Source: Clostridia bacterium
GTDB lineage: Bacteria; Bacillota; Clostridia; TANB77; CAG-465
DNA: 64,000 bases
Direction: 5' to 3'
Assembly: GCA_029256705.1 (NCBI GenBank)
Contig: JAQSXK010000006.1
Location: 67,021 to 131,020 of the forward strand
How positions within the stretch are numbered: the first letter of the stretch is position 1; each line of letters starts with the position of its first letter. The notes beneath the pieces were generated by a model. It worked only from the letters and a program-made list of their open reading frames with translations. It was not told where the DNA came from and did not search any database. The position numbers were made by a program, and so were the translations under genes. Shown in pieces: positions 26,811-35,634 of this stretch.

Positions 26811-28142
26811 GTGGAAAATGAGGGACTAATTAAAATTCAACCAAATGATATAACAGCTGAACAAGCTGTGATTGGTTCTATGCTTGTTGATAGAGATGCT
26901 GTAGTTGTTGCAATAGAAACTCTTAAACCAAATGATTTTTATAGAGAAGACAATAGAGAGATATATGCTGCTATGTATGAGATATATAATAATGGCAGAC
27001 ATATTGATATGATTACTGTTAAAGATGAGCTAGTACTTAGAGGTAGTTTAGAAAAAGTTGGTAATTTAGAATATTTATCCACTTTGATTGATAATGTTCC
27101 TACAACATCAAATATTGAAAATTATGCTAAAATCGTTGAAGAAAAAGCAACTGTTAGAAATTTGATAAAAGCTGCCAATGATATCCTTAAAATGGGGTAT
27201 TCTGGTACAGAAGAAGTAGATAGTATAATAGAGCAAACTGAAAAGAAAATATTTGATGTGTTGCAAAATAGAAATACAAAAGGATATGCTTCTTTAAAAG
27301 AAGTTCTTATAACGGCTTTTGATAATATAGAAAAGTTATATCAAAATAAAAGTAAAATTTCTGGTATTGAATCCGGGTTTGTAGACTTAGATGGAAAAAT
27401 ATCTGGATTAAATCCTTCAGATTTGTTAATAGTTGCAGCAAGACCAGCAATGGGAAAAAGTGCATTTGTACTTAACATCGCAAGTTATGTTGCAATGCAC
27501 GCTAAAACACCAGTAATGATATTTAGTCTAGAAATGTCAAAAGAACAATTAGTAAACAGAGTACTTTGCAGTGAAAGCGAAGTTGATAGTATGAAACTTA
27601 GGAATGCTGATTTATCTAGTGAGGATTGGCTAAAACTAGGTGAGGCAAGTAGTAAACTTGCTGAAGTACCACTTTATATTGACGATACTCCTGGTCTTTC
27701 TGCACCAGAGTTAAGAGCAAAGTGTAGAAAAGCTAAATTGGAAAAGAATATTGGATTAGTTATTATAGATTATTTACAACTTATGGAATCTAAAACGAAA
27801 AGCAGTTCCAGACAACAAGAAATTTCTGAGATAAGTAGATCGCTTAAGATATTAGCTAAAGAATTGTCAATTCCAGTTATAGCACTTTCACAATTAAGTC
27901 GTGCTACTGAATCAAGAACAGATCATAGACCGATGCTTAGTGATTTACGTGAATCTGGAGCAATAGAGCAAGATGCTGATATAGTTATGTTTTTACATAG
28001 AGAAGATTATTATAATGCTGAGACTGAAAAGAAAAATATTGCTGAAGTTATAATATCTAAAAATAGAAATGGTGCAACAGGTATTGTTGAACTTGCATGG
28101 CTTGGCCAATATACAAAATTTGCAAACTTATATAGGGGTTAG
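26811..28142 (+). CDS. dnaB: replicative DNA helicase DnaB
   Basis: 443 aa from GTG 26811. The N-terminal DnaB domain (ITAEQAVIGSMLVDRDAV) is followed by the RecA-like helicase domain: Walker A AARPAMGKSAFVLN (about 207), EMSKEQLVNRV, Walker B LVIIDYLQLM, and the C-terminal ISKNRNGATGIVELAW. It is the hexameric replication-fork helicase (DnaC in B. subtilis naming). It lies 4 bp before tilS. Confidence 0.97.
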   Translation: MENEGLIKIQPNDITAEQAVIGSMLVDRDAVVVAIETLKPNDFYREDNREIYAAMYEIYNNGRHIDMITVKDELVLRGSLEKVGNLEYLSTLIDNVPTTSNIENYAKIVEEKATVRNLIKAANDILKMGYSGTEEVDSIIEQTEKKIFDVLQNRNTKGYASLKEVLITAFDNIEKLYQNKSKISGIESGFVDLDGKISGLNPSDLLIVAARPAMGKSAFVLNIASYVAMHAKTPVMIFSLEMSKEQLVNRVLCSESEVDSMKLRNADLSSEDWLKLGEASSKLAEVPLYIDDTPGLSAPELRAKCRKAKLEKNIGLVIIDYLQLMESKTKSSSRQQEISEISRSLKILAKELSIPVIALSQLSRATESRTDHRPMLSDLRESGAIEQDADIVMFLHREDYYNAETEKKNIAEVIISKNRNGATGIVELAWLGQYTKFANLYRG

Positions 28143-28146
28143 GGGT

Positions 28147-29181
28147 ATGAAAAACAATTTAGATACAAATAATATTTTAACGGAAGTAGTTATTAAAGAT
28201 ATACTAGAAAGTAAGTGTATTGCAAATAATGATAAAATTGTAGTGGCGGTTTCCGGTGGACCAGATTCAATGGCACTTATAAATATACTATTCAATTTAA
28301 GAAATGAATTTAGTGAAAAATATAATATAGATTACAGTTTAGTTGTTGCCCATGTTAATCATATGCTAAGGAAAGAGTCTAAGGATGAAAAAATATATGT
28401 TGAAAACTTTTGTAAGTCTAAAAAATTAGAATTTTATTATCTGGAAAAGGATGTGAAAACTGAATCTATAGAACATAAAATGGGTACTGAAGAATATGCT
28501 AGAAAAATAAGATATGAGTTTTTTGAGAAAATTCGAATTGATACTCATTCAAATAAAATAGCTGTAGCACATAACTTAAATGATAATGTTGAAACAATAT
28601 TACTAAATATTATCCGTGGAAGTGGAATTAAAGGGCTATGTGGTATGAATTATATTTATGGTAACATTATTAGACCTTTAATAAATGTTTCTAAAAAGGA
28701 TTTACTTGATTATTGCAATGATAATGATCTAAATCCTTGTTTTGATAAGACAAATAATGAAGATATATATATGAGAAATAAAGTAAGATTAAATCTTATT
28801 CCGACTATCCAAAAAGAATATAATACTAATTTTGTTAATAATATATTAAGACTTAGAGAATTAGCTATCATGGATGAGGATTTTCTAAACAAATACACTG
28901 TGGATGTTGTGGATAAATCAATTCAAGAATATCAAGATCACAGTATTAAATTTAAGTTTGATGAAATATTGAGGCAAAGTGAAAGTATAAAAAGGAGAAG
29001 TATACGAGAATTAATAAATAGAAAACTAGATACTACTCAAGGAATAGAAAATGTTCATATTGTAGATATTTTAAAATTATTAGAGAATAATACACCAAGA
29101 AAAAAATATATAATTGGTAATAAATTTACCATAGAAATAGTTAAAAAATATATTGCAATAATATATAATAATGAAAATTAA
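28147..29181 (+). CDS. tilS: tRNA(Ile)-lysidine synthase
   Basis: 345 aa from ATG 28147, directly after the dnaB stop. The PP-loop reads VVAVSGGPDSMALINIL (about residue 34). Then HVNHMLRKESKDE and VAHNLNDNVETILLNIIRGSGIKGL match TilS ATPase motifs. The C-terminal domain is short. It converts the wobble C of tRNA-Ile(CAU) to lysidine and is essential. The common neighbour hpt is absent between tilS and ftsH. Confidence 0.93.
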   Translation: MKNNLDTNNILTEVVIKDILESKCIANNDKIVVAVSGGPDSMALINILFNLRNEFSEKYNIDYSLVVAHVNHMLRKESKDEKIYVENFCKSKKLEFYYLEKDVKTESIEHKMGTEEYARKIRYEFFEKIRIDTHSNKIAVAHNLNDNVETILLNIIRGSGIKGLCGMNYIYGNIIRPLINVSKKDLLDYCNDNDLNPCFDKTNNEDIYMRNKVRLNLIPTIQKEYNTNFVNNILRLRELAIMDEDFLNKYTVDVVDKSIQEYQDHSIKFKFDEILRQSESIKRRSIRELINRKLDTTQGIENVHIVDILKLLENNTPRKKYIIGNKFTIEIVKKYIAIIYNNEN

Positions 29182-29196
29182 GAAGGGAATGGATTT

Positions 29197-31200
29197 ATGG
29201 AAGACAAAGAGAAAGAAAAATTTAAAAAAGAAAATAATATGGAAGATGTCAATACTAATAAAGATTCAAATGAAAATAATCAATTAAACACTAAAGAAGA
29301 AGAAAAAAATAAAAGTGAGAAGCAAAAAAGATTAAGTGAAGAAGAATTTGAAAATCTTAAGAAACAGGCTAGAATTGTAGAAATTAGAATGAAAAAACCA
29401 AACTTTTTAAGAACAATGTTAACATATATTATGATAATTATAGTTGCATCAATGCTAATATCTTATTTGGGTGGTACTACAGTTAAAACTATGTCGTATA
29501 CAGAGCTTATGCAGAATATAGAAAAAGGTAATATTTCATCTATAAAAATGCAAAATGATAAACAATCAATAAATGTATTGTTAAAAGATGATAAAGAAGT
29601 AGAAAGAGTAGTTAAGATACCAGATTCAGGTGCTTTTATAGAATATATTCAACCTAAAGTTGCATCAAATGCATTTGAACTTACTGTTTCTGAGCCTTCT
29701 GTAATGGAATCACTTGCACCATTAATACCTAATTTATTACTTCTGATTGGAACACTCCTTATTTTTGTTTTCATGTTAAGAAAAACAAGTCAGGGAAATG
29801 ATAAAGCTATGGGGTTTGGTAAAAATAGAGCTAAATTGTTTGATGCAAACGCTAAAAATAAAACTACTTTTAGTGATGTTGCTGGACTTTTAGAAGAAAA
29901 AGAGGAATTACAAGAAATTGTAGATTTTTTAAAGAATCCAAAGAAATTTAAAGATTTAGGTGCTAGAATTCCAAGAGGTTTATTACTAGTTGGTGGACCA
30001 GGTACTGGTAAAACATTACTTGCAAGAGCTGTTTCAGGTGAAGCTGGTGTACCATTCTTTAGTATAAGTGGATCAGACTTTGTTGAGATGTTTGTTGGTG
30101 TTGGAGCTTCACGTGTAAGAGATTTATTTTCTGAGGCTAAGTCAAATGCACCTTGTATAATATTTATTGATGAAATAGATGCCGTTGGTAGACAAAGAGG
30201 AGCTGGCGTTGGTGGTGGACATGATGAAAGAGAGCAAACATTAAATCAGTTGTTGGTTGAAATGGATGGCTTTGCAAATCATGAAAACGTTATAGTTATA
30301 GCTGCAACTAATAGACCAGATATACTAGATAAGGCTTTATTAAGACCAGGAAGATTCGATAGACAGATTGTGGTTCATGATCCAGATATTGGAGCAAGGG
30401 AAGAAATAATAAGATTACACGCTAAAAATAAACCATTTATAGCAGGAATTGAGTATAAGGTTATTGCTAAAAATACCGCTGGATTTTCTGGCGCAGATTT
30501 AGAAAATATGGTAAATGAATCTGCACTTCTTGCTGCAAGAAAAAACAAAAAAATAATTACTATGGAAGATATAGAAGAAGCAATGGTTAAGGTAATGATG
30601 GGACCAGAAAAGCATAGTAGAATTATAAGTGAAAAAGAAAGAAAACTTACAGCTTATCATGAAGCAGGGCATGCTGTTGTATCTAGATTTTTACCTACAC
30701 ACGATACAGTTCACCAAATTTCTATAGTACCGCGTGGTATGGCAGGTGGATATACAATGTATAAACCTAATGAAGATAAAAGTTATAGATCAAAATCTGA
30801 AATGCAAGAACATATTGTATCATTATTAGGAGGAAGAGTTGCTGAACAACTTGTTTTAGATGATATTAGTACTGGAGCTTCAAGTGATATTGAAAGAGCT
30901 AGTAAAATAGCTAGAAATATGGTTATGAAGTATGGTATGAGTGAAAAATTGGGTCCAATAACTTTTGGTGCTGAACAAGAAGAAGTATTCTTAGGAAGAG
31001 ATATAAATAATCAACGTAATTTTAGTGAAAAAATAGCAGCTCAAATTGATGATGAAATCAAGAGTATTATAGATAATGGATACAGATATGCAGAAAGAAT
31101 TCTTAAGGATAATATAGACAAACTACATAAAGTAAGTCAAATTTTAATTGAAAAAGAAAAAATGGATGCTAAGGAATTTGATGCAATATTTATACAATAA
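29197..31200 (+). CDS. ftsH: ATP-dependent zinc metalloprotease FtsH
   Basis: 667 aa. An unusual charged N-terminal extension of about 65 residues (Glu/Lys/Asn-rich) precedes TM1. Then comes the extracytoplasmic domain, TM2 (about 177-197), AAA+ with Walker [13 protein letters not shown] and Walker [16 protein letters not shown], the [20 protein letters not shown], and the zinc motif HEAGH with downstream Asp ([16 protein letters not shown]). It degrades membrane and regulatory proteins. It is 16 bp after tilS, the conserved tilS-ftsH order. Confidence 0.97.
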   Translation: MEDKEKEKFKKENNMEDVNTNKDSNENNQLNTKEEEKNKSEKQKRLSEEEFENLKKQARIVEIRMKKPNFLRTMLTYIMIIIVASMLISYLGGTTVKTMSYTELMQNIEKGNISSIKMQNDKQSINVLLKDDKEVERVVKIPDSGAFIEYIQPKVASNAFELTVSEPSVMESLAPLIPNLLLLIGTLLIFVFMLRKTSQGNDKAMGFGKNRAKLFDANAKNKTTFSDVAGLLEEKEELQEIVDFLKNPKKFKDLGARIPRGLLLVGGPGTGKTLLARAVSGEAGVPFFSISGSDFVEMFVGVGASRVRDLFSEAKSNAPCIIFIDEIDAVGRQRGAGVGGGHDEREQTLNQLLVEMDGFANHENVIVIAATNRPDILDKALLRPGRFDRQIVVHDPDIGAREEIIRLHAKNKPFIAGIEYKVIAKNTAGFSGADLENMVNESALLAARKNKKIITMEDIEEAMVKVMMGPEKHSRIISEKERKLTAYHEAGHAVVSRFLPTHDTVHQISIVPRGMAGGYTMYKPNEDKSYRSKSEMQEHIVSLLGGRVAEQLVLDDISTGASSDIERASKIARNMVMKYGMSEKLGPITFGAEQEEVFLGRDINNQRNFSEKIAAQIDDEIKSIIDNGYRYAERILKDNIDKLHKVSQILIEKEKMDAKEFDAIFIQ

Positions 31201-31382
31201 TTATTAAATAATTTATTGACAAAACAAGTTAAGTATAGATAAAACTATATTTAGCCTGTTTTTTATTTTAAAATGCAATATTTTGACGAAAAATATCATA
31301 AAATATGGATTTTATTATTAGAAAGTGATATAATGTATAAATTAATATAGATACGAATCTAAATATAATTAGGAGGGTGTAT

Positions 31383-32222
31383 ATGAGTGTTGTAGATGAT
31401 AAAGCATTCAAGACAATAGTATACAGGGGATATATTGAACGGTTTAAGCAAGATAGACTGTTTGATATAGACTCTAAAATACCAATGAGTATTATTCAGT
31501 TTTATTTAGAATCAAGTGTTACTCCAAAAGTTTCTGAAAATGTGTACAAGAAGTTTAAAATAAAGTATATATTATCAGAAAATGAATTAGAGGGTGTTCA
31601 GGTAAGTAAATCAGAAGTCAAATGTCTTGTATATAACAATTGTGATAATCATACTAAGGAAGAAGTTCTAGGCTTAGCAGATGTATATGAGTATATAAAT
31701 AATTATTCATTTGAAAATAATAGCAATTTTTCAATATATGAATTGTTAACCATACACTCAATATTATTTTCGTATACTCCTTTTCCACAATATGCAGGAC
31801 GGTTTAGAAATTCAACTGCTAGAATAAAAGGAAGTCAAGTTGCACTCGCTGATTATACAACAATTCATACAAAAATGCATCAGGCAGGTTATGAATTTAA
31901 AGAGATTATTCAAAAGTCTGGTGAATTAGAAGAGTATATACGGTCAGCAATAAGATTTCACGCTAAACTAATTGAGATACACCCTTTTTCTGATGGAAAT
32001 GGTAGAAGTACGAGGGCTCTTCTTAATCTTCTTATGAAGTATGTTGGATTACCACCAACATATGTTAAACTAGAAGAGAAAGATAAATATTGTGAAGCTC
32101 TAGAAACTGCAATATTAGAGAATAATACAAAAAAGTTGGAACAATTCTTTCTTTTTAAAATTGCAAATGCAATAATTGAAAATGATGAGGAATTTTCTAC
32201 TGAAGCAATAAAAATATTATAA
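31383..32222 (+). CDS. Fic domain protein (probable AMPylating enzyme)
   Basis: 279 aa from ATG 31383, six bases after AGGAGGG. An in-frame GTG at 31377 overlaps the site. The Fic core is intact: HPFSDGNGRSTR at 200-211 (catalytic His200, Asn-Gly-Arg loop), with the flap region around 128-150 (TPFPQYAGRFR). An N-terminal SENELEG (65-71) resembles the (S/T)xxxE(G/N) auto-inhibitory helix of class II Fic proteins, although its spacing is off by one. It probably transfers AMP to a hydroxyl on a target protein. The target is unknown. The gene is a single transcription unit between ftsH and rpsB. Confidence 0.88.
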   Translation: MSVVDDKAFKTIVYRGYIERFKQDRLFDIDSKIPMSIIQFYLESSVTPKVSENVYKKFKIKYILSENELEGVQVSKSEVKCLVYNNCDNHTKEEVLGLADVYEYINNYSFENNSNFSIYELLTIHSILFSYTPFPQYAGRFRNSTARIKGSQVALADYTTIHTKMHQAGYEFKEIIQKSGELEEYIRSAIRFHAKLIEIHPFSDGNGRSTRALLNLLMKYVGLPPTYVKLEEKDKYCEALETAILENNTKKLEQFFLFKIANAIIENDEEFSTEAIKIL

Positions 32223-32232
32223 ATAATAAAAA

Positions 32233-32269
32233 CAAAAGCATCAACTATTGAAAAGTTGGTGCTTTTGTG
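32233..32269 (+). terminator. terminator after fic, overlapping the rpsB promoter
   Basis: CAAAAGCATCAACT (32233-32246) pairs with AGTTGGTGCTTTTG (32254-32267) with one G-T pair and a 7-base loop. Its T-run is only 4 bases. The loop contains the -35 box of the next promoter. Confidence 0.8.
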
Positions 32270-32276
32270 CTATAAT
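32248..32276 (+). promoter_or_regulatory. rpsB promoter inside the fic terminator
   Basis: TTGAAA (32248-32253), 17-base spacer, TATAAT (32271-32276). Transcription would start near 32283, giving a ~115-nt leader for rpsB. A second TATAAT at 32303 has no matching -35. Confidence 0.75.
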
Positions 32277-32313
32277 ATATATGCTTTGTTTTATAAAAAG
32301 CATATAATACACA

Positions 32314-32369
32314 CACGAAGGTAGTCTTTTCTTCTTCCATTATGGTTGTAAAAGATGTTGATATTCGTG
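32314..32369 (+). promoter_or_regulatory. structured 5' leader of rpsB
   Basis: CACGAA (32314-32319) pairs with TTCGTG (32364-32369), enclosing TCTTTT (32325-32330) paired with AAAAGA (32350-32355). The hairpin ends ~14 bases before the strong site AAGGAGG. Its position suits an autogenous S2-binding leader, as known for other ribosomal protein operons. I could not match it to a named family from memory. Confidence 0.55.
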
Positions 32370-32397
32370 GCGGATAGAAAGAAGGAGGAATTTTTAA

Positions 32398-33246
32398 ATG
32401 GCAATTATACCTATGAAATCATTACTAGAAGCAGGTGTTCATTTTGGACATCAAACAAAAAGATGGGACCCAAGAATGGCTCCATACATATTTACAGCAA
32501 GAAATGGAATATATATTCTAGACTTGCAAAAAACATTAAAAAAAGTTCAAGAAGCTTACAACTTAACAAAAAAAGTTGTATCTGAAGGTGGAACTGTTTT
32601 ATTTGTTGGTACTAAAAAACAAATACAAGAAACTATCAAAACTGAAGCTGAAAGATGTGGTATGTACTACATAAACAGTAGATGGTTAGGTGGTACATTA
32701 ACTAATTTAAACACAATCAAGAAGAGAATAGCTAGATTAGTTGAATTAGAAAAAATGGAAGAAGAAGGTGTTTTTGAAGTATTACCTAAAAAAGAAGTTA
32801 TTGGACTTAAACAAGAAATGGAAAAATTAAACATTAATCTAGGTGGTATTAAAACTATGGAAAAACTTCCATCACTTATATTCTTAGTAGATTCTAAAAA
32901 AGAATATATTTGTACAAAGGAAGCTAGAAAATTAAACATACCAACAATAGGTTTAATAGATTCAAATTGTAATCCAGATGATGTAGATAACGTTGTTCCT
33001 GGAAACGATGATTCAGTAAGATCAGTAGCTTTAATAGCTGCTAAAATTGCAGATGCAGTTTTAGAAGTTAAAGAAGGAAATACTGAACTTGCACAAGATG
33101 AAGAAGTAGTTACAATGGAAGCATTAGTTGCTGAAGTTGGAGTAGATAAAATAGAAAGAAAACCAAGACAAAATAATAGATTTAACAATAACAGAAATTA
33201 TAACAATAATTATGTTAAAAGAGAACAAACTGAAGAAAAAGTATAG
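32398..33246 (+). CDS. rpsB: 30S ribosomal protein S2
   Basis: 282 aa. The body matches S2 throughout ([19 protein letters not shown] at the start, [33 protein letters not shown]). It carries a longer than usual C-terminal tail, rich in Asn and Arg (about 255-275), probably disordered and RNA-binding. It begins the standard rpsB-tsf pair. Confidence 0.98.
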   Translation: MAIIPMKSLLEAGVHFGHQTKRWDPRMAPYIFTARNGIYILDLQKTLKKVQEAYNLTKKVVSEGGTVLFVGTKKQIQETIKTEAERCGMYYINSRWLGGTLTNLNTIKKRIARLVELEKMEEEGVFEVLPKKEVIGLKQEMEKLNINLGGIKTMEKLPSLIFLVDSKKEYICTKEARKLNIPTIGLIDSNCNPDDVDNVVPGNDDSVRSVALIAAKIADAVLEVKEGNTELAQDEEVVTMEALVAEVGVDKIERKPRQNNRFNNNRNYNNNYVKREQTEEKV

Positions 33247-33258
33247 GAGGGGTTAACT

Positions 33259-33906
33259 ATGGCAATAACTGCTGAACAAGTAAAAGATTTAAGAGACAGA
33301 ACTAATGCAGGAATAATGGACTGTAAGAAAGTTTTAGTAGAAACTGATGGCAATATTGAAAAAGCAATCGAATTATTAAGAGAAAGAGGAGTTGCTAAAG
33401 CAGCTAAAAAAGCTAGTAGAATTGCTAGTGAAGGTTTAGTTGAAGCGTATATTCATAATGGAAAATATGGTGCTTTAGTTGAAATAAATTCTGAAACAGA
33501 CTTTGTTTCAAAAAATGAAGACTTCAAAAATTTTGTAAAAGATGTAGCTATGCATATTGCAGCTTCTGGTCCTAAATATGTAAGAAGAGAAGAAGTTCCT
33601 GAAAATGTAGTAAATACTGAAAAAGAAACTTTAAAAGCTCAAGCATTAAATGAAGGAAAACCTGCTGCAGTTGTAGAGAAAATGATAGAAGGAAGAATAA
33701 ATAAATATTTCGCAGAGATTTGTTTGTTAGAACAACCTTTTGTTAAAAATCCTGATGTTACTGTTGGTCAACTTTTAACAGAACTAATTGCAAAAATTGG
33801 TGAAAACATTGTAATTCGTAGATTTGCTAGATTTGAAAGAGGCGAAGGAATAGAAAAAGAAGAATCTAACTTTGCAGAAGAAGTAATGAAACAAATAAAC
33901 GGTTAA
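33259..33906 (+). CDS. tsf: translation elongation factor Ts
   Basis: 215 aa, a short form compared with ~290 aa in E. coli but normal for many Clostridia. The UBA-like N-terminus [29 protein letters not shown] is followed by the core [19 protein letters not shown]. It is the nucleotide exchange factor for EF-Tu. The usual downstream pyrH-frr does not follow. frr lies at 54184, 20 kb away. Confidence 0.97.
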   Translation: MAITAEQVKDLRDRTNAGIMDCKKVLVETDGNIEKAIELLRERGVAKAAKKASRIASEGLVEAYIHNGKYGALVEINSETDFVSKNEDFKNFVKDVAMHIAASGPKYVRREEVPENVVNTEKETLKAQALNEGKPAAVVEKMIEGRINKYFAEICLLEQPFVKNPDVTVGQLLTELIAKIGENIVIRRFARFERGEGIEKEESNFAEEVMKQING

Positions 33907-33911
33907 TAAAT

Positions 33912-33957
33912 AAAAAGTGAATATAAATTCAAACTGAATTTATATTCACTTTTTTTA
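33912..33957. terminator. strong bidirectional terminator between tsf and the minus-strand gene
   Basis: AAAAAGTGAATATAAATTC (33912-33930) pairs perfectly with the segment 33936-33954 (19 bp) around an AAACT loop, with T-runs on both strands. It overlaps the 3' end of the minus-strand gene. Confidence 0.92.
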
Positions 33958-34485
33958 TACTTTAACTTTATTATCGAATAAACCTCCTATTTTTGCAAAT
34001 ATACTTATTAACTTATTTGTTATTATCTTAAATAATTTATTTGTTTTACTTAGGTGTTCCTCTTCTAGGATTGTGACGGCAACCGTTTTTTTTGTTATCA
34101 TAGTTACAGGAGTATCTATTGCTAGCATATAACTTGAATTATTATTTATATCCCAATTATTATTGCAATCCATAAAACAAAAAAATAGATTTTCTGAATT
34201 TATTAATTCGATGCTTGTGCAATAACATTTTATATCATTATGGCAGCATAATTTCATTTCTATTACATTTTTTTCGTCCCATAAATTCCCATATCCATAG
34301 TTTAAAAATATTTTTGTAACATTACTTGAATCTTCTGTAATTAGCTTGCCAAAATATTTTAAAATTATTTTTTCACCCTTGTTTAAATTACCATAAACTT
34401 TATATGTTTCTGTTTCAACAGAAAGTTTTAAAGTATCATTATTTGCCAAAAAGTTTATGCAAGAACATTGATTGTTTTCATCCAT
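33955..34485 (-). CDS. CBM25/26-like domain protein, unknown function
   Basis: 176 aa from ATG at 34485 (minus), with GGAGGG upstream. A longer reading to 34584 has no site. No signal peptide is visible. The middle part reads YGYGNLWDEKNVIEMKLC and later FFCFMDCNNNWDINNNSSYML. This Y-G-x-x-x-W and N-N-W-D-N-N pattern resembles starch-binding modules of families 25/26. Five or more Cys residues, including CSC and CCHNDIKCYC, suggest a metal or disulfide function. A basic tail (about 148-176) could touch the membrane. It may bind an intracellular polysaccharide such as glycogen; that is an inference. Confidence 0.55.
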   Translation of the reverse strand: MDENNQCSCINFLANNDTLKLSVETETYKVYGNLNKGEKIILKYFGKLITEDSSNVTKIFLNYGYGNLWDEKNVIEMKLCCHNDIKCYCTSIELINSENLFFCFMDCNNNWDINNNSSYMLAIDTPVTMITKKTVAVTILEEEHLSKTNKLFKIITNKLISIFAKIGGLFDNKVKV

Positions 34486-34786
34486 AAAAATTCCCTCCAC
34501 AATATATACATATATTCTAGAATATATGACAGCGTATTTCAACACATTCGACAATACTATACAAATTAAGTTAAAAATATACATTTTATACCTATTAAAA
34601 ACTATAGGTTAAAAAAAATAAATTATTATACACTTTTACTTAAAATATAGGATATAATTCTTGATTTTTCTAATTATTTGTGATAACATATTTATATTAA
34701 TTACAAATTTTAAAAGTTAAAATATGTAAACTATGTAAAAAATATATAACATAGTTTGCGCACATTAATAGAAAGAGGGAAAAACA
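34486..34786. other. divergent intergenic region
   Basis: 301 AT-rich bases between two divergent genes, so it must hold promoters on both strands. A short inverted repeat AAACTATG/CATAGTTT (34728-34757) lies just before the plus-strand gene. No clear -35/-10 pair or riboswitch was found. Confidence 0.4.
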
Positions 34787-35584
34787 ATGGAATTCAGAGC
34801 AAATGAGCACAAAAATATCGAAATACAAGTTGGGGAGGATATATATTCTAGACATGCAATACATACACATTATGTGCAAATAGGTGAAGATTATATTAAA
34901 ATAATTGAACAGTATGTTAAAGATTTATATCAAGAAGGAGATATAGTTTCTATAAGTGAAAAAATTATTGGGTTATGTCAAAATAGAGTCGTATATAAGA
35001 AAGATGTTAAAGTTGGATTATTAGCTAAATTTTTATCAAAATTTGCTATGAGAAGTGATGCTGGTGTTGGAGTAGATAATCCATATAAAATGCAATTTGC
35101 TATTATGATATGTGGTAGATTAAAGGTTATATATGCTGCAATAATGGGTGGAATAGGTAAACTATTTGGTAAAAAAGGAGTTTTTTATGAAATAGTTGGA
35201 CAAGAAATTAGTGGACTTGATGGGTTCTATGGAAAAGTTTTTGAAGACTATGCAGAGTTTGGAATAAGGATTCCTGAAAATCCAAATGGTGTATGTAATG
35301 AAATTTTTGAAAAAACTGGTGTAAAAGCAATGATAGTTGATGCTAATGATATAAATGTTGAAATACTTGGAAAGTGTGACGCTATTGACAAGACAGATGA
35401 TGAATTAAAGAAGTTAATAATAGATAATCCAGCAGGTCAATCTAAAGAACTTACACCACTTATACTTATTAGAAAAAAACCCGAAATAGTGGATGAAATT
35501 GAAATATCAAAAGAAGATGAAGTTGTTGAATTAGATGAAGTTAAAGATAACGAAGAGATTATAGAAAATAAAGATGCAGAGTAA
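34787..35584 (+). CDS. CofE-like (F420-0:glutamate ligase domain) protein
   Basis: 265 aa. Residues 1-215 match the CofE fold: YIKIIEQYVKDLYQEGDIVSISEKII at the start, GAGV-like SDAGVGVDNPYKMQ, and IRIPENPNGVCNEI. In F420-making organisms CofE adds glutamate to the coenzyme. No F420 genes are present here and Clostridia generally lack it, so the substrate must be another acid. A Glu/Asp-rich tail (about 228-265) is unusual. The gene is followed after 50 bp by the VanW-type gene. Confidence 0.8.
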   Translation: MEFRANEHKNIEIQVGEDIYSRHAIHTHYVQIGEDYIKIIEQYVKDLYQEGDIVSISEKIIGLCQNRVVYKKDVKVGLLAKFLSKFAMRSDAGVGVDNPYKMQFAIMICGRLKVIYAAIMGGIGKLFGKKGVFYEIVGQEISGLDGFYGKVFEDYAEFGIRIPENPNGVCNEIFEKTGVKAMIVDANDINVEILGKCDAIDKTDDELKKLIIDNPAGQSKELTPLILIRKKPEIVDEIEISKEDEVVELDEVKDNEEIIENKDAE

Positions 35585-35634
35585 TTGAATAAAATAATCA
35601 ATTTTTTAATAAATTAGATATATGGAGGGATCTT

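Noticed and set aside
28069-28146. Upstream extension of tilS into dnaB
   Set aside because: The extension overlaps the dnaB C-terminus and lacks TilS similarity; ATG 28147 directly after the dnaB stop fits.
32667-33188. Minus-strand 173-codon frame inside rpsB
   Set aside because: It lies wholly opposite the ribosomal protein S2 gene, has no ribosome binding site and shows no recognisable domain.
34728-34757. AAACTATG/CATAGTTT hairpin as a riboswitch or terminator
   Set aside because: Only 8 bp, AT-rich, with a 14-base loop and no T-run.
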